From Roseivirga sp. (lineage in GTDB: Bacteria > Bacteroidota > Bacteroidia > Cytophagales > Cyclobacteriaceae): DNA of 55,022 bases. The stretch covers positions 1 through 55,022 of the forward strand of contig JAAWWF010000022.1 of assembly GCA_021404565.1 (NCBI GenBank). Direction: 5' to 3'. Position numbers and translations under genes: made by a program. Under the pieces are notes generated by a model. It had not been told where the DNA came from. It did not search any database and was given only the letters and a program-made list of their open reading frames with translations. The stretch's first letter is position 1. The number at the start of each line of letters is the position of its first letter. Positions 16,501 through 24,152 of the stretch are shown in pieces.

Positions 16501-17006
16501 TCGGTAAGCACCCCATTGGTAGTACCTTTGAGCTGTACTGTGGCTGTTGGAAGCCCCAGTTTATCAGACTCAGAGGTCACCTTACCTGTAATGGTCCTGA
16601 CCTTGAAATCTTCAACCCTTCGAAAGTTGGTGGCCTTTCTGTCGGCCCTGACAATTCGTGAGGCGGAGATATTCTCGTTGATCTGCTTAAACTTGAGGTT
16701 GCCTTCTTTAGAAACCAGCTCAAGTATTTCAGCTACGGTGTATTGACCAGTAGGAAGATTTAGTCGGATTTTCTCGTCAATATCTTCGTTTTTAAAGATA
16801 AATCTGAAATCTGAACCCCTTTCAATCAGGTCGAAAGTCTCGGTGATTGTAGAGTTATTTAGCGTAAGGTAAACTTTGTAATTCTTTACGCTTTGTGCAT
16901 TGGTCTCATTAGCCATTAATGAAGCCATCAAAAAAATCTGGAATATTAGTCCATATATGGAATGCTTCATACCCTTAAGGAGTAAGCGTTTGTACTTATT
17001 TTGCAT
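13578..17006 (-). CDS. SusC/RagA TonB-linked outer-membrane transporter with STN domain
   Basis: A 1142-residue TonB-dependent channel. Signal peptide to about residue 38 (ending NETNAQ); secretin/TonB short N-terminal (STN) domain at about 45-115, which in FecA-type systems signals to a FecR protein; a carboxypeptidase-regulatory-like beta domain at about 132-200 (ITGKVTSESDKLGLPTATV); the plug from about 225, with PLYIVDGVFYEG near residue 292; then the beta barrel to the final IRKFSLGLRIQF. The STN domain matches the upstream fecR and sigma genes: substrate binding would release the sigma factor and raise expression of this operon (established for the family, inferred here). The fecR gene ends 107 bases upstream with a hairpin in between. 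Confidence 0.95.
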   Translation of the reverse strand: MQNKYKRLLLKGMKHSIYGLIFQIFLMASLMANETNAQSVKNYKVYLTLNNSTITETFDLIERGSDFRFIFKNEDIDEKIRLNLPTGQYTVAEILELVSKEGNLKFKQINENISASRIVRADRKATNFRRVEDFKVRTITGKVTSESDKLGLPTATVQLKGTTNGVLTDADGNYSITVPDSGGTLLFSFLGYVTQEVEIGNQTVINISLVEDATSLGEFVVTAQGIARDKKALGFALSEVKSELIETRPETNVANILRGKVPGVQITSRGGLLGSATDVVIRGVSSINGDNQPLYIVDGVFYEGNRFVDLDPNNIEDIKVLKGLAASSLYGQEGRNGVVLVTTKTAGRNTGEDLSITLSQQVFLNQVTGLPDFQNSYGQGSQNTPNTGFVGNWGGRFDDDYTVNNHFNQTRFAGVFPDLQGTVPYQAFPNNIEDFFQDGRGTNTSLVANARVGESSIGFSAGYNDEEGYLSSNTLRKLNLSLSVNTKIAEKLKLESTFQFNNTVIRTPPNDIFSRTLFLPRNYDLLGLPWENPFTGESTWYRTDRDNPIWQNNNHQIGSDNNRVFMKIGLNYELTDFLNVSYRLGYDQYVTESFQRENKGGVRFSQGLGFYNQSSFTRSNFDHNILFNTREISINSDLSVTSQLGFNARSINTKTFGINSTEQLVFGFFQHENFLNYQPAGDSKTRTNVLGLYAQSELAYRDYLFLTLSARNDWGSQLETENNSLLYPSASVSFIPTEVWESSMPDFVDFLKLRFGYGSSAGFPSAFRTRPTLNLTPISLIVDGQNITTNSISGIQPNPNLKPERQREFEIGTEATLFNGAVDLDISWYKKISEDQVFSAQLPPSTGFTSTSINAGRIDTKGLEMGITVFPVRNSNMTYSITNNFTAYETTVIDLPEPFVEYSGNNAAVIGMPLGVFRTTYIVRDDEGNALINPNDGTLLTSGDVGLDQRVTGDPNPDFQISQIHGLTYKNFNLTVQLEYTHGGDILSTYVRSIYERGVSTDTEDREGTFFLPGVLGDVNTGLPLLDESGNKIPNRIQMTLNDIVFGNSFRSFENNLFDASVFRIREINLNYSLPTDWAQKVGLRGVTVTGNVQNVFWYAPHFPKGIRLDPENNTSGENGFGEQGIADPSIRKFSLGLRIQF

Positions 17007-17042
17007 ATATTGAGGCGTTTTTTTTAAAACATGTTTCTAAGT

Positions 17043-17085
17043 CCTGGGTGGTCTATTTGGCGGTAGAGAGCCCAGGCTTTTTTTT
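17043..17085 (+). terminator. plus-strand terminator-like hairpin between fecR and susC
   Basis: CCTGGG (17043-17048) can pair with CCCAGG (17071-17076) and is followed by eight Ts at 17078-17085 on the plus strand. No plus-strand gene lies upstream, so it could stop antisense RNA entering fecR; on the sense strand it is only a stem-loop in the leader of susC. The loop is long (22 bases). Confidence 0.4.
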
Positions 17086-17112
17086 CTTAAAAAGTGTCGT
17101 GTCTAGCTTGTG

Positions 17113-18171
17113 TCAGTCATTTTTCTCTTCAGTTAGTCTTAGTGTAATCTTCTTCTCGTTTATTTGATAAGTAAAGCCCATGGTAAAGCCCAATGAGCGA
17201 AGTACATTTTCCAGGCTTTCGTTTTTGAACTTACCTGTTCCGTTGTCGGTCAATCTATCGGTATCTCCTTCTACTGAGATCTGTACATCATACCACTTCT
17301 CAAGCACGGTTATCATGCTTTTCAGCTCGGTATTGTTGAAATAAATCACATTGTTTTTCCAGGAAAGAATCTCTCTGAAATCAAATTCTCTTTTGGTCAA
17401 TCCTGAAGTAAGCCCCGTCCACACTGCTTGTTCACCAGGGGTAAGAATCATCTCTTCTCCAGGTGTATCGGCATTTTGACTGGTGTTGAGCTCCACCTTC
17501 ACTTTGCCCGTAGCCAGCGAAATGGCCTCGTTGTTTTCTTCGTAGGCATTTACATTAAAAGAAGTACCCAGGGCGGTAGTCTTCAGATCTTTGGAAATAA
17601 CTACAAAGGGTTTGGTTTCATCATGTGCCACCCTGAAGAAGGCTTCCCCGGTGAGGTAGATGATGCGATTCTCTTTGCCAAAGTCTTTTGCGTAGGTAAT
17701 AGAGCTTTCGGAATTCAGGGTGGCGGTAGAGCCATCCATGAGGGTTATGGTATTACGGTAGCCTCTCGGTGCTACTCTGGTAATTTGTTCGATGGCAGGG
17801 TCAGTGCTGATGCTCGGGGCAGGAATGACAAAGTAACCTATCAGAAAAATAAGTGCCAGCCCGAAGAAAATTTTGGCACCTCTAAGACTTCTCTTCTTTC
17901 GGGGATAGCCATAAGCCTCCCGGTCCTTTATCCGCGTAACCTGACCTTTGCCGTCAAGCTCACGTACCCTGGCCTGAATACCATCAAAAACGGTTTCCTT
18001 GTCAAAGCCTGTTATCAATTCTTCACCTGATATTTCTTCCCACTTCATTTTAAAAAGTGATTCTGCTTCTTCTTTATTCTCAGGCAAACTCATCCAGAAA
18101 CGGAGCTCTTGTAATTCTTTCTCAGAACATTCCCCTCTGAGGAATGCTTTGATGAGGTCTTCTTTAGCCAA
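17113..18171 (-). CDS. FecR-type anti-sigma factor
   Basis: A 352-residue membrane regulator. The N-terminal 90 residues are the cytoplasmic sigma-binding part (ECSEKELQELRFWMS, KMKWEEISGEE); one membrane helix is at about 99-116 (IFFGLALIFLIGYFVIPAP); the periplasmic FecR domain follows (TRVAPRGYRNTITLMDGSTATLN through FFRVAHDETKPFVV) and a C-terminal DUF4974 domain covers the last 70 residues (IIYFNNTELKSMITVLEKWY), which in these proteins contacts the STN domain of the transporter. It lies between the sigma gene and susC on the same strand. Together they form a cell-surface signalling cascade. Confidence 0.93.
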   Translation of the reverse strand: MAKEDLIKAFLRGECSEKELQELRFWMSLPENKEEAESLFKMKWEEISGEELITGFDKETVFDGIQARVRELDGKGQVTRIKDREAYGYPRKKRSLRGAKIFFGLALIFLIGYFVIPAPSISTDPAIEQITRVAPRGYRNTITLMDGSTATLNSESSITYAKDFGKENRIIYLTGEAFFRVAHDETKPFVVISKDLKTTALGTSFNVNAYEENNEAISLATGKVKVELNTSQNADTPGEEMILTPGEQAVWTGLTSGLTKREFDFREILSWKNNVIYFNNTELKSMITVLEKWYDVQISVEGDTDRLTDNGTGKFKNESLENVLRSLGFTMGFTYQINEKKITLRLTEEKND

Positions 18172-18351
18172 TGTTTTAGATTATTATGTTGTTATGGGTT
18201 AACTACACAGGAAATTTGCTTTACCGTTACTCGGGCAGAAGATTTTTTCGAAAAATAATTGCAGGACCTTATCCAGGCCGTAGCCGATAAAAGTAATACT
18301 GCTGACATTTAAGGAGTTATGGGTAAAAAAGAGGAGTGGGTTGTGAAGGAA

Positions 18352-18897
18352 CTAAACCAACAGCAGAATGAGCAAGACCGCACAATCAAGGTGATCGTGG
18401 AGGTATTTGATGGCCTTTCGCATTTGCCCCTCTACTGTATTGACAGAGATGTTCATTTGTTCACTTATTTCCTTATTAGAAAGTCCGTTGAACCTGCTTA
18501 GCTTGAATACTTCTTTTCTTTTTGGAGGCAATGTCTCTATGGCTTTCATCAACTCACGTTCGAGCTCCTTAAAAAGAATACTCTCCTCAGTGTTGTTGGT
18601 GCCAGTGGTGAGATTGTCTATGCTTATCTCACTGCGGAGCTTGACATTGTCTCTGATCTTGTTGAGGGTGAGGTTTTTAGCGATCTTGAAGATGAGTCCG
18701 TTTATGGAGAGTTCACTCTTGATCTGGTCGCGGTAGGTCCATAGTTTTACGAATACGTCCTGAACTATTTCCTCCGTTTCTTCCTTTGACCCCAGGTAGC
18801 TATAACAAAAGTTAAAAACCTTGACATGGTAGCTTTCGAAGAGTGCTTCAAGCGCCCAGGCATTCCCATTCTTCAATGCAGTTACAAGGTCAGTCAT
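18352..18897 (-). CDS. ECF RNA polymerase sigma factor
   Basis: A 181-residue sigma-70 family ECF factor. Region 2 reads ALEALFESYHVKVFNFCYSYLGSKEETEEIVQDVFVKLW and region 4 ends in LPPKRKEVFKLSRFNGLSNKEISEQMNISVNTVEGQMRKA, both intact. The frame stays open to an ATG at 18940-18942 (196 residues), but the ATG at 18895-18897 gives the usual short N-terminus before region 2 and is preferred; the longer start cannot be excluded. It is upstream of fecR (180-base gap) and should direct transcription of the downstream susCD operon when FecR is triggered. Confidence 0.93.
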   Translation of the reverse strand: MTDLVTALKNGNAWALEALFESYHVKVFNFCYSYLGSKEETEEIVQDVFVKLWTYRDQIKSELSINGLIFKIAKNLTLNKIRDNVKLRSEISIDNLTTGTNNTEESILFKELERELMKAIETLPPKRKEVFKLSRFNGLSNKEISEQMNISVNTVEGQMRKAIKYLHDHLDCAVLLILLLV

Positions 18898-19268
18898 ACT
18901 TTGGTCGAATATTCTAATTGACTCATGAAAGACCATGAACAATTAGTTAATTTGTTTCAGCGGCAATTTTTCAACGGCCGAAGATAGAATTTTATATGTG
19001 AACGGAAGGAGCTCCAAAAGTTGCACCATGAAATTCACTACGATAGTCTTTGTCCGACTATATCTTTTACTGATAACAATTGATTTTGCTTTTACCCATA
19101 GGTTGAGCATATCGGTATCTAACGGAAATTCACATTTGTTATTCTGACCAAAGGCTCTTTTTGGGGTGGATGGCAATTTTTGAAATGAGAGTCAATCAGA
19201 TTAATTTCTGTACATCTGCAACGAATGGGCGACTTAATAGTCTTTGATGTGAAACTAACCTTACCGCC
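18898..19268. other. divergent intergenic region upstream of the sigma factor and FtsX permease
   Basis: About 370 bases between two divergent genes. A minus-strand frame of 77 codons abuts the sigma gene but looks random. There is a small hairpin at 19043-19061 (ATAGTC / GACTAT around TTTGTCC). The region should hold promoters for both genes, but I see no clear match to the Bacteroidota consensus. Confidence 0.4.
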
Positions 19269-21656
19269 ATGCTGCTAAACCATGTCAAAACCTCTCTCAG
19301 GTCGCTGAGAAAGAGCAAGTCGTATGCTTTGCTTAACCTTTTGGGGCTTACTTCAGGACTGGTCGTTTTTATCCTGATTACCTTATACACCACACATGAA
19401 CTCAGCTTTGACAGGTATCATGAAAAGGCCGATCGGATTTTCAGGATATATAAAGCCGATATGGATAATTTCTATCAGGGCACTAATAAGTATGCGGTAG
19501 TACCTACACCCCTGGCACCGGCTATGAAACAGGATTATCCTGAAGTGGAGCAAATCTCAAGGGTGAATTCCTATGGCAATACGGTTATGAGGGTAGGCGA
19601 AGAAGTGTTCCTGGAGGCAAGGATTCATGCAGCTGATCCGGCCATTTTCGATCTTTTTAGTCTTGATATTGTTGCGGGAGACAAGGCTACAATTCTACAG
19701 GGGCCAGATGCCATGGTCGTCTCTGAATCGGTAGCGATGAAATATTTCAACCGACTGGATGTAATTGGTGAGGTGATACGTTTTCGCGATCAGTACCCAT
19801 TTAAGGTAACGGGGGTGATTCGCGACATGCCCAAAAACTCTCACTTTGTAATGGATGTGATTCTGAATTTTGAAGGAATCATCTCTGAATTGGATGGTCG
19901 TGAACGCATGGGGAGATGGAGCAACAGCTCTTACTATTCGTTTGTCTTATTGAAAGAAGGTGCGGATGCAGCAGCTTTACAAGACAAGATGCCCGAACTC
20001 AGGGTCAAATATGCTGATGATCCCATTGATGAAGACGGGCAGGAATCGCTGTACTACCTGCAGCCAATGGCTGATGTTCACTTTACGCAGGATGTGAATT
20101 TTGATATCGCCCCTAATGCCGACAAGCAGGCACTCTATATTTATGTAGGCATTGCCCTGATGATTCTGATCATTGCAGCCATCAATTATATCAATCTGGC
20201 AACGGCCCGGGCACTGAATAAAACGCGGGAAATTGGGATAAGAAAAGTGATCGGAGCGCAACGTTCAAACCTGATCTCACATTTTATGATTGAGTCAGGT
20301 TTACTGGTTTTTACAGCCCTGATACTCGCGATTGGTGTACTCTTATTAGTGATGCCTTCATTTTCTGCTTTTATAGATAAGGAACTTGCACTGAACTTTT
20401 CTTCACCGCAGCTGTGGATATTGTTGCTATCGCTGGCAACCGGAATGATGCTGCTCTCAGGGTTTTACCCGGCTTTTATCCTGGCAAAGTTCAAGCCCAT
20501 ATCGGCTCTGAAAGGGAGGGGGCGGGCCGGAAACGGAAGTGCCATTTTCAGAAACATACTGGTCGTTTTTCAATTTGCGGTTTCCTGTGTACTGATTCTG
20601 GGTGCCACCGTGCTGACCGAACAGCTCAATTTTATCCAGAATATGGATACCGGCTACTCGCGTGACCAGATTATTGTGATGGGGGTCAGAGATAGAGGTG
20701 TGCGCAATCAACTCGATGTTTTAAAAGAAGAACTGAAAAGAATCCCCGGAGTCAAAGAAGTGTCATCCTCCAATTCTTTGCCCAACAACTTCAGCTCAAA
20801 CAGTAGTGCCAACTGGGTGGGTAAAAAGGAAGAAGAACGTGTGGTACTTTACACCAATACAGCCGACTACGACTTTGTCGATTTATACGAGCTTGAGCTG
20901 GTAGAGGGTAGAAATTTTGATTCTAATATAGCAACTGATGAAACTGCTGTATTGCTGAATGAGTCGGCCGTAAAAGCCCTGGGCTGGGAAAATCCTATAG
21001 GCAAGCAAATGATACGCTGGTGGGGTGATACGGGCAGAGTAGTAGGTGTGCTGAAAGACTTCCATGCTCATTCCGTCCATCTTGAAATAGAACCGATTCA
21101 GATTTTTCAGAGAAGTGGGCAGTTCAACGTTTCCATTAAAGTAGAAGGAGATCAGGTAGATGAAATCCTGAAAGCCATTGAAGCGAAATACCAGGACTTT
21201 GATCCGGTATATCCATTCGATTATAACTTCTTTGACGACATCTTTGACAGGGCCTATCTGAGTGAGATGAAGACGGCTAAGCTGGCCAATTGGTTTACGG
21301 GTCTGGCTATACTCATTGCCTGCCTGGGGCTGTACGGGTTAGCGGCCCATAAGGTACAGCACAGAATTAAAGAGGTAGGGGTGAGGAAGGTTTTGGGGGC
21401 GTCTATTTCAAACCTGCTCGGGCTGCTATCTAAAGATTTTGCCATGCTGTTGATCATTGCTTTTATGATCGCGGCACCGGTGGCTTATTTTGTAATGGAT
21501 GGTTGGCTCAGCGACTTTGCTTATCATATTGATATCAGCATTGTTACTTTTCTGATTTCTTTGGTACTCATCCTGTTAGTAGCCGGCCTTACAGTAGGCT
21601 ATCGTACCTATAGTGCTGCGGTAAGAAATCCCGTAGAAGCACTGCGTGATGAGTAG
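19269..21656 (+). CDS. ABC transporter permease of the FtsX/MacB type (four-domain)
   Basis: A 795-residue permease common in Bacteroidota. Membrane helix 1 at about residues 20-42 (LLGLTSGLVVFILITLYTTHE) is followed by a large MacB-type periplasmic domain, three helices of the first FtsX domain (from IALMILIIAAINYINLATARA), a second periplasmic domain, and a second FtsX domain near the C-terminus (LAILIACLGLYGLAAHKVQHRIKEVGVRKVLGAS). The repeated motif REIGIRKVIGA / KEVGVRKVLGA is diagnostic. No ATP-binding subunit is beside it, so the ATPase must be encoded elsewhere. Such permeases usually act in antimicrobial peptide resistance or lipoprotein export; the cargo here is unknown. Confidence 0.92.
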   Translation: MLLNHVKTSLRSLRKSKSYALLNLLGLTSGLVVFILITLYTTHELSFDRYHEKADRIFRIYKADMDNFYQGTNKYAVVPTPLAPAMKQDYPEVEQISRVNSYGNTVMRVGEEVFLEARIHAADPAIFDLFSLDIVAGDKATILQGPDAMVVSESVAMKYFNRLDVIGEVIRFRDQYPFKVTGVIRDMPKNSHFVMDVILNFEGIISELDGRERMGRWSNSSYYSFVLLKEGADAAALQDKMPELRVKYADDPIDEDGQESLYYLQPMADVHFTQDVNFDIAPNADKQALYIYVGIALMILIIAAINYINLATARALNKTREIGIRKVIGAQRSNLISHFMIESGLLVFTALILAIGVLLLVMPSFSAFIDKELALNFSSPQLWILLLSLATGMMLLSGFYPAFILAKFKPISALKGRGRAGNGSAIFRNILVVFQFAVSCVLILGATVLTEQLNFIQNMDTGYSRDQIIVMGVRDRGVRNQLDVLKEELKRIPGVKEVSSSNSLPNNFSSNSSANWVGKKEEERVVLYTNTADYDFVDLYELELVEGRNFDSNIATDETAVLLNESAVKALGWENPIGKQMIRWWGDTGRVVGVLKDFHAHSVHLEIEPIQIFQRSGQFNVSIKVEGDQVDEILKAIEAKYQDFDPVYPFDYNFFDDIFDRAYLSEMKTAKLANWFTGLAILIACLGLYGLAAHKVQHRIKEVGVRKVLGASISNLLGLLSKDFAMLLIIAFMIAAPVAYFVMDGWLSDFAYHIDISIVTFLISLVLILLVAGLTVGYRTYSAAVRNPVEALRDE

Positions 21657-21675
21657 ATTTTTTAAGGCATAGTGA

Positions 21676-22326
21676 CTAATGGTTACAGGCAGTGTAGGTA
21701 ACGGCAGTCTTCAGCACTACATCTGAAGGGATGGCATTTTTAAAACTTACCGGTACGCTCTCATAGGGGTAGTCCGGCTGGCCTTTCACCACAATAAAGT
21801 GAAGGTGTGGATAGCCAGCCAGCCCTGAACGCCCGGTAATGCCCAGCACATCACCTTGTTCTACCTCCTGGCCCACCGTGATGGAAATACCATTTTGGGG
21901 AGAATGGAGATAATAACCGAAAGTATTATCTCCATGGTCTATAAGCAGGTAATTGCCTGCACCGCCTCCTGTACTGGAAGCTCCATCGATCACCCAACGC
22001 ACCTTGCCAGCCCTGGCGGCTGTAAAAGGAGTACCTTCAGGCATGTCAAAATCGAAAGCATACTGGTCGGGCTGACCGGAGGCATGGTAAGAAAAAGAGC
22101 AATTAACCAGACCGGTTTTAAAAGCTTCACCCACCGCATAAGGCAGTACGTAAGGAGAGCTTACCGGGTCAGGGTAAATTTGCCCGTCACAACCTGCTTG
22201 TTCAGTGTAGTTAAAGTCTTGTGGGCTGCAACTAAACTCTATAGCAGGTTGCGAACTGAGTCCCTCATCTGAGCTTTTGCAGGTAAGTAGTAATACAGAC
22301 AGCAAAGCAATCAACCATTTCTTCAT
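21676..22326 (-). CDS. M23 family metallopeptidase, lipoprotein
   Basis: A 216-residue lipoprotein (lipobox LLLTC, Cys16) with a zinc peptidase domain of the LytM/lysostaphin type, which usually cuts peptidoglycan cross-links. Probable zinc ligands are H81 in SYHASGQPDQ, D92 in YAFDFDMPEGTP and H176 in the HLH motif at 174-176. The DHGDNTFGYYLH stretch supplies the catalytic histidine. The domain fills the protein from about residue 60, with no LysM or SH3 binding domain. It converges on the FtsX permease with a 19-base gap; no functional link is implied. Confidence 0.88.
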   Translation of the reverse strand: MKKWLIALLSVLLLTCKSSDEGLSSQPAIEFSCSPQDFNYTEQAGCDGQIYPDPVSSPYVLPYAVGEAFKTGLVNCSFSYHASGQPDQYAFDFDMPEGTPFTAARAGKVRWVIDGASSTGGGAGNYLLIDHGDNTFGYYLHSPQNGISITVGQEVEQGDVLGITGRSGLAGYPHLHFIVVKGQPDYPYESVPVSFKNAIPSDVVLKTAVTYTACNH

Positions 22327-22453
22327 AACGCTGAGATTCGAGGCTGAAGCTAGTCAGAGACTTTTCAAATAAGGTCTGGAATTCGAGGGTAAGAGTTAAC
22401 CACAGTTGTTGCTTACCTTTTTTGTAGCTATTCAGGTGTTTTCTGCCGAGAAT

Positions 22454-22882
22454 CTATTTTTGTTCTTCCATGAGTCTTTTTGATTCTTCGTAATTGCTGC
22501 TCAATACCTGATAGGCTGTATAACGAAATACCCGGGCCTTGTTCGGGTTTTCAATAGAGAAGTAACCTTCCGGAAATCCCCGTTTTTCATAAAAGCTGCC
22601 GGTAAACCTTACCTCATCATTGAGGTAACCGATGGTGTCTGGTAACGTCAAACCTTCAGAGGCAGGTTCAATAAAAATGGACATGATTGCAAGTGAGTCA
22701 TCCTTGTTGTCATGGTACCGATGGATATCGGTCTGTGTGGCCCAATTGGCGCAATCACAGGCCCAGTTAAGGTAGTTGAGATCAAGTGTTAGTATCTCAT
22801 CTTTCAGAACGCCTTTATCATCAGGGCCGCAGGCGGTACAGATAAGAAAACTAATAAACATCGACCTGGATAAGCTGCTCAT
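22454..22882 (-). CDS. small lipoprotein of unknown function
   Basis: I do not recognise this 142-residue protein. It has a short hydrophobic leader ending in a lipobox-like CTAC (Cys18), so it is probably an exported lipoprotein. The mature part contains LNWACDCANWATQ (two cysteines in a CDC motif) and a predicted beta region with DTIGYLNDEVRFTGSFYEKRGFPEGYFSIENPNKARVF. The CDC-W pattern recurs in small Bacteroidota lipoproteins that I know only as hypothetical. It ends at the minus-strand stop at 22454, with 127 bases to the M23 gene. Confidence 0.65.
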   Translation of the reverse strand: MSSLSRSMFISFLICTACGPDDKGVLKDEILTLDLNYLNWACDCANWATQTDIHRYHDNKDDSLAIMSIFIEPASEGLTLPDTIGYLNDEVRFTGSFYEKRGFPEGYFSIENPNKARVFRYTAYQVLSSNYEESKRLMEEQK

Positions 22883-22941
22883 ATCGTATTCATAACGTCC
22901 ACTGAACTGTTCTTAGCACTAACCAAAAACAGATTCTCAAT

Positions 22942-23616
22942 TCAAAATAACTCTACGAACCTGGGCGTAAAACCGCCTTGAGTGCAACCCGGAACCGGTA
23001 GTAATTGGTCGCCAGTCTGGTCCACACCCATAGTGTGTATGTCATTGTAAAAGGACTTTCTAAACTCTGGTTGTACATCTTCTACTTTGACAAGTAAATG
23101 GTAGCCACCATGTGTTTCTACTATGGTTAGGCAATTGGTATTGATGACCGCTCTTAACTTGTCAAAGTCAAAATCTTTCGTGTCGATATCGAAATCCAAA
23201 TAGACCTTTTTACCAGAGCTCTTCTGAATACAATTCAAAAGCTCTGCGTGTGGGTTGTGATTTGGGCTGTCACTTTTTAAGAGCTCAGTGAGACGGATGA
23301 TGCCATCATAGGTGGCTTTTTTTAAATCCCGTGGATTGGGGTTAATGTATAGCGCCAGGGACTCCTGAGGTACATCAGAATGCTTAAGCTTGTAGGTGCC
23401 CACTGCTACCTCCAGCTGCCTGATTTTATCGAATAGCCTGTCTTTATCCGAAAGGAAACGTTTGATCTGGCTTTTGTCATTTCCCTTGATCAGGTCACCT
23501 GCGTACTTTTTTCGCGAAAACAAACAGGCATAGAATTTCTCATGCGGTTTTAGAACAGGGAGCCATGCTATGAATTCCCTCAGCTTTTCCGGTTCGGTAA
23601 TGATTTCGTAGTTCAT
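22942..23616 (-). CDS. orphan primase-polymerase (AEP)-like protein
   Basis: A 224-residue protein with the motif order of archaeo-eukaryotic primases: motif I YLDFDID at 139-145 (acidic residues D141, D143, D145), motif II ETHGGYH with H173, and motif III-like D199/D203 followed by QLLPVPGCTQGGFTPRFVEL, which resembles the RLPGT segment after motif III. These residues bind metal and nucleotide in the family (established); here the assignment is by pattern only. It is not fused to a helicase or zinc-binding domain and no replication, phage or CRISPR genes are nearby. The N-terminal 130 residues contain ALYINPNPRD and no motif I recognise. An inverted repeat covers its start codon. Confidence 0.7.
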   Translation of the reverse strand: MNYEIITEPEKLREFIAWLPVLKPHEKFYACLFSRKKYAGDLIKGNDKSQIKRFLSDKDRLFDKIRQLEVAVGTYKLKHSDVPQESLALYINPNPRDLKKATYDGIIRLTELLKSDSPNHNPHAELLNCIQKSSGKKVYLDFDIDTKDFDFDKLRAVINTNCLTIVETHGGYHLLVKVEDVQPEFRKSFYNDIHTMGVDQTGDQLLPVPGCTQGGFTPRFVELF

Positions 23617-23650
23617 GAATACACTTTCTGAATGAAAAATAGTGTATTCA
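23616..23650. promoter_or_regulatory. inverted repeat over the start of the primase-like gene
   Basis: Perfect 10-bp arms (TGAATACACT at 23616-23625 and AGTGTATTCA at 23641-23650) separated by 15 bases. On the minus strand the second arm runs into the start codon (AGTGTATTCATG), so it could be an operator or an RNA hairpin that hides the translation start. Confidence 0.6.
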
Positions 23651-23687
23651 GTTCTTTAGACAAAGACCATCTCACCTGTGTTAAGAT

Positions 23688-24140
23688 TTACACCTCCCAG
23701 AAAAAACGCTCCTTGGTTTTTGCCAGGGCACCCAGGCGCTTGTAAAATTTGATGGCACCCGTATTAAAATCAGGGGTTTGCCATTGAATCTCTTTACAGC
23801 CCTCCGCCTTGGCATATTCCTTTATATACTCCATAAGTTCCTGACCAATACCGTGGCAGCGCATACTGTCATCCAGGTAAAGGCAATCGAGATATATGTA
23901 GAAATCGGCATCCCAGGTAGAAAACTGTTTGATAAAGGTGGTATAGCCCACCAACTGGCCTTCATACTCCACCACCAGGCAGTTTAACTGTGAATCTGGT
24001 CGGCTCAGGTGCCTTTCAAAGCTGGTCGCCAGACCTTCTTCCTGGATAATGGATTTCTCATATAGAGCATGAGCCACCATAAGTTTGGCAATGGCATCTA
24101 CATCGGCAGTAGTAGCAGTTCGGATAATGTGATCAGGCAT
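23688..24140 (-). CDS. GNAT family N-acetyltransferase
   Basis: A 150-residue acetyl-CoA dependent acetyltransferase. Motif A, YLDDSMRCHGIGQELMEYI, has the Q/R-x2-G-x-G/A coenzyme A pyrophosphate loop; motif B WQTPDFNTGAIKFYKRLGA is also present, as are the N-terminal strands IIRTATTADVDAIAKLM. The closest pattern is the small diamine/thialysine acetyltransferase-like branch of GNAT, but the substrate cannot be named. It starts 12 bases after the PhzF gene and is probably cotranscribed with it. Confidence 0.88.
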   Translation of the reverse strand: MPDHIIRTATTADVDAIAKLMVAHALYEKSIIQEEGLATSFERHLSRPDSQLNCLVVEYEGQLVGYTTFIKQFSTWDADFYIYLDCLYLDDSMRCHGIGQELMEYIKEYAKAEGCKEIQWQTPDFNTGAIKFYKRLGALAKTKERFFWEV

Positions 24141-24152
24141 AGGTTTTTGCAG

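Noticed and set aside
17428-18030. Long open frame of 200 codons on the plus strand.
   Set aside because: It lies antisense to the middle of the fecR gene, which has strong domain evidence; the translation has no recognisable domain and a Cys/Gly-rich random look.
18943-19176. Minus-strand 77-codon frame just upstream of the sigma factor.
   Set aside because: No domain, no ribosome binding site, and it covers the likely promoter region of the sigma gene.
21676-22326. M23 peptidase at first looked as if it lacked its first zinc histidine, because the residue four before D92 is Gln.
   Set aside because: In this branch the histidine lies further upstream, in a pattern like SH-x-G followed by YA-x-DF; H81 in SYHASGQPDQ fits, and D92 and the HLH motif are intact.
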